Shown piece by piece: positions 62,082 to 64,000 of a DNA stretch of 64,000 nucleotides. The number at the start of each line of letters is the position of its first letter. The stretch's first letter is position 1. The DNA comes from Oscillospiraceae bacterium (GTDB lineage: Bacteria; Bacillota; Clostridia; Oscillospirales; Acutalibacteraceae). Location: the NCBI GenBank assembly GCA_022483045.1, contig JAKVOA010000001.1:1139750-1203749 (forward strand), in the 5' to 3' direction. The notes beneath the pieces are model-generated. The model saw only the letters and a list, made by a program, of their open reading frames with translations. It did not search any database and was not told the origin of the DNA. The position numbers were made by a program, and so were the translations under genes.

Positions 62082-63013
62082 AGAAGGCCCTCCTCACGTG
62101 CCGCCAGCACCGCCACCCCGGCAGCATTGTCCGCAGAAAAAATGGGTTCAGCAAAACAGGCGCCGTACTTTTGTGTCAGCGCTTTTCGGATAAACTGATT
62201 TGCCATCACTCCACCTGCAAAGACCAGCGGCAGGCCGGGGTGTTCCTTCAGCAGCGCGGCCGCCATCGCGTCCAGTGCGGCAAGCACACTGCACAGACAG
62301 TACTTCGCGATATCAGCCGCCGGCTCATTTTCCGCTTTCATTTTCTGACATTTGTTTTCAATACCGGAAAGGGAACAGTCTGCGCCCTTCATCGAGGGGT
62401 GAACACGAAACTGCCGCTGTGACTGCGCCGCCAGCTTTTCCAGCTGCGGACCGGCCGGGAACGGCAGACCCAGAAGCTTTCCGACGCGGTCTACGGCCTG
62501 TCCGCCTTTTAAATCCAGCGACTGAGCCAGCAGCGTGACTGTAAAAGGCTCTTCGCCGCCGGGACTCGCCAGTACCGCTTCCGTCGTACCGCCGGAAACA
62601 TGGAATGCAAGAAAGGGCTTTGAAAACAGATCCAGCCGCTTTGCCGACCACAACGCCGCCGCGATATGCCCCTGCTGATGAGAAAACAGGTGCAGTGGCA
62701 CACCGAATGCGGCCGAAAGCGCCCGCGCAGCGCCGTGGCCAACCGTAAAGCAGGGCATATAGCTGCCCAGCTGGGTGCGCGGCCGTGTAGAGCAACCCAC
62801 AGCTTTTAGGTTTTTGAGCGGCTCCTCTTTCAGTAGAGCTTCCAGCAGCTCTGGCAGCTGCTGCACGTGGTGAAATACCGCGTCACTCTGCCGCAGGCCA
62901 AGCTCCCCTTTTTTTACCGGCAGCAGGCGTTTCTGCTGAAAGATTTCTCCATCCCGAAAAAGCGCAGTACTCGTGGTGTAGTTGCTGGTATCCAGTGCAA
63001 GGATCTCACTCAT
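62078..63013 (-). CDS. TsaD/Kae1-like ASKHA-fold paralogue
   Basis: 311 residues. It resembles TsaD in ILALDTSNYTTSTALF, the metal-binding HQQGH, HVSGGTTEAVLA, LPFPAGPQLEKLA and FSADNAAGVAVLA. It is shorter than the typical 335-350 residues, and DTSNYTTS replaces the usual ETSCDET start. Clostridia carry such a second copy next to xseA and nusB, besides the true tsaD. Its role, threonylcarbamoyl transfer or something else, is not established. Confidence 0.78.
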   Translation of the reverse strand: MSEILALDTSNYTTSTALFRDGEIFQQKRLLPVKKGELGLRQSDAVFHHVQQLPELLEALLKEEPLKNLKAVGCSTRPRTQLGSYMPCFTVGHGAARALSAAFGVPLHLFSHQQGHIAAALWSAKRLDLFSKPFLAFHVSGGTTEAVLASPGGEEPFTVTLLAQSLDLKGGQAVDRVGKLLGLPFPAGPQLEKLAAQSQRQFRVHPSMKGADCSLSGIENKCQKMKAENEPAADIAKYCLCSVLAALDAMAAALLKEHPGLPLVFAGGVMANQFIRKALTQKYGACFAEPIFSADNAAGVAVLAAREEGLL

Positions 63014-63443
63014 TCTGCGGCAGCTCCTTTGCAGCGCTGCCCAAAATGCCGTTTAAAAAGGGCGGATCCCCTGCATCGCCGTACTGTTTGGCGAGCTCGA
63101 CCACCTCGTTGATGGAAACACTCACCGGAATTTCTTTTTCCCATTTCATCTCGTACAGAGCCAGCCGCGCAAGTGCCAGACACACCCGGGAAAGGCGCTG
63201 CAGCGACCAGCCACGCGCGTACTTGCTGATCAGCTGGTCAAGCTCTGCCTGGTGTGCTTCTGCGCCGCAGGCAATTTTTACGGCAAAGTCATCTACCGGC
63301 ACAGGTGCCTGGTTTTCGCTGTCTTCCGGCACAAAAGAGCCGGCTTCATTCGCGTAATCGATCAATTCATCAATTGTGCCGCCGTTAAGGCTTTGCTCAA
63401 ACAGCAGGCAAAAAGCCTGTCTGCGTGCTTCATGTCGTTTCAT
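63006..63443 (-). CDS. nusB: transcription antitermination factor NusB
   Basis: 145 residues from the ATG at 63443 (MKRHEARRQAFCLLFEQ), behind GGGGGT. The frame to 63503 includes the leader terminator and is rejected. All-helical, with the C-terminal INEVVELAKQYGDAGDPPFLNGILGSAAKEL signature. NusB joins NusE on boxA RNA for rRNA antitermination. It overlaps the next gene by 8 nt. A terminator lies 16 nt upstream of its start, an unusual position. Confidence 0.94.
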   Translation of the reverse strand: MKRHEARRQAFCLLFEQSLNGGTIDELIDYANEAGSFVPEDSENQAPVPVDDFAVKIACGAEAHQAELDQLISKYARGWSLQRLSRVCLALARLALYEMKWEKEIPVSVSINEVVELAKQYGDAGDPPFLNGILGSAAKELPQNE

Positions 63444-63458
63444 AGTTACCCCCAAAAT

Positions 63459-63486
63459 GAAAAAATCCCCCTGAGCGGAGGATTTT
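63459..63486 (-). terminator. terminator between the nusB promoter and nusB
   Basis: AAAATCCTCC pairs with GGGGGATTTT on the minus strand, followed by TTTTTTCATTTT. It lies after spoIIIAH and also after a putative nusB promoter (63526-63555), just before the nusB ribosome site. It can therefore both end spoIIIAH transcripts and attenuate nusB. Confidence 0.65.
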
Positions 63487-63525
63487 ATGCAGGAACTGTT
63501 CATTTGTCAAATTCCGCTTATCATT

Positions 63526-63555
63526 AGTATAACACGCACGTACCAGGACTTGCAA
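63526..63555 (-). promoter_or_regulatory. putative nusB promoter
   Basis: On the minus strand TTGCAA (63550-63555), an 18-nt spacer and TATACT (63526-63531). It lies between the spoIIIAH stop and the leader terminator. Confidence 0.5.
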
Positions 63556-63582
63556 GGAAAACACCAGAAACCCGCGCGGCGT

Positions 63583-64000
63583 TTAAGAAGCTTTCTGTTC
63601 TATCACTTTGATTTTATCATAAGAAACGCCTGTCTGCCCCGAAACGGTATCTTTTACCAGCAGCGCGGCGTTTTCCATATTGGTGCTGCCCTCTTTTACG
63701 ACCACGCTGCATTCGCCGTTTTCCAAAAACACGACACAATCCGAAAAGCCCTTTGCCTTGAGAATGCTTTCGGCATTGCTTTCTTTTAGCTGGTTTTGTG
63801 CAAGGTCTGCCGACTGTTTGACAGCCTCTTTTTTCGCGGCGTCACTCGAGCCCGCGTCAGTCAGCGTTTTTTCCAGCATCTGCGCCGCATTGTCACGGGC
63901 TTTTTGGCGGTTTAGGCGCGCCTCGGTAAAGTAATCGCTGCCGGAAGATGCTGCGGCCTTGGTGCTGGAAGCTGCCGATGAAGCAGACGATGCAGCCGAA
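63583..64000 (-). CDS. spoIIIAH: stage III sporulation protein AH, C-terminal part
   Basis: Partial: the 5' end is beyond the window. The visible 138 codons include a Ser/Ala-rich linker, then SDYFTEARLNRQKARDNAAQML and VVFLENGECSVVVKEG, the conserved SpoIIIAH region, ending EQKAS. In spore formers SpoIIIAH spans the channel between mother cell and forespore with SpoIIQ. Its presence indicates an endospore-forming lineage. The rest of the spoIIIA operon should lie to the right. Confidence 0.9.
   Translation of the reverse strand, partial: SAASSASSAASSTKAAASSGSDYFTEARLNRQKARDNAAQMLEKTLTDAGSSDAAKKEAVKQSADLAQNQLKESNAESILKAKGFSDCVVFLENGECSVVVKEGSTNMENAALLVKDTVSGQTGVSYDKIKVIEQKAS

Noticed and set aside
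1-64000. CRISPR array, rRNA or tRNA genes, prophage
   Set aside because: No regularly spaced repeats, cloverleaf with a TTCRANNC-type arm, rRNA stretch or phage gene cluster was seen in reading both strands.

Overview
This looks like a chromosomal segment of a spore-forming Clostridia (Firmicutes). I infer this from the strong AGGAGG-type ribosome sites, UUG and GUG starts, a SpoIIIAH gene, Prp with an N-terminally extended L27, MrnC, and a YesN-type regulator. The gene set resembles Oscillospirales/Ruminococcaceae, but no genus can be assigned by eye. Almost everything is on the minus strand. I found no rRNA, tRNA or CRISPR array.

1-15.2 kb, transport and signalling: a urea-type ABC transporter operon (urtABCDE) ends in a histidine kinase with a pseudo-receiver domain. 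A large hybrid kinase lies upstream, with a divergent YesN-like response regulator. A monosaccharide ABC transporter (MmsA/MmsB/ChvE type) follows, facing a divergent ROK repressor.

15.5-24.7 kb, the most notable locus: one minus-strand operon of taurine aminotransferase, TauC, TauA, TauB, a glycyl radical isethionate sulfite-lyase (IslA), its activase (IslB) and a sulfoacetaldehyde reductase-type alcohol dehydrogenase. Together they would import taurine, deaminate it to sulfoacetaldehyde, reduce that to isethionate and split it into acetaldehyde and sulfite. The operon starts at a near-consensus promoter. Its leader encodes a 37-residue peptide rich in Cys and Met, followed by an intrinsic terminator and a competing pairing, which is the layout of a ribosome-stalling attenuator. 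A 3' fragment of a second taurine aminotransferase remains between islB and the dehydrogenase gene.

24.8-31.4 kb, accessory island on the plus strand: a GH43 beta-xylosidase C-terminal relic, a small secreted protein whose frame is broken in an A7 tract, and an operon of three membrane proteins, an ABC ATPase and a membrane-anchored protein. The last gene is split by an IS30-family element with a 13-bp target duplication. An IS3-family end relic follows.

31.4-44.8 kb, nucleotide and lysine biosynthesis: guaA, purA, purB, purF, purC, carB, carA, dapL, dapF.

45.3-64 kb, housekeeping: rlmH, a YycJ-type hydrolase, murA, a LysM/M23 cell-wall hydrolase, luxS, an unknown gene, a pseudouridine synthase, ilvE, an rRNA m5C methyltransferase, a small N/Q-rich plus-strand protein, yitT-like, mrnC, obg, the L21-Prp-L27 operon, polyprenyl synthase, a methyltransferase, xseB/xseA, a TsaD paralogue, nusB and the 3' part of spoIIIAH.

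A recurring theme is an intrinsic terminator placed between a good promoter and the start codon: urtA, the hybrid kinase, the taurine operon and nusB. This points to widespread control by premature termination.
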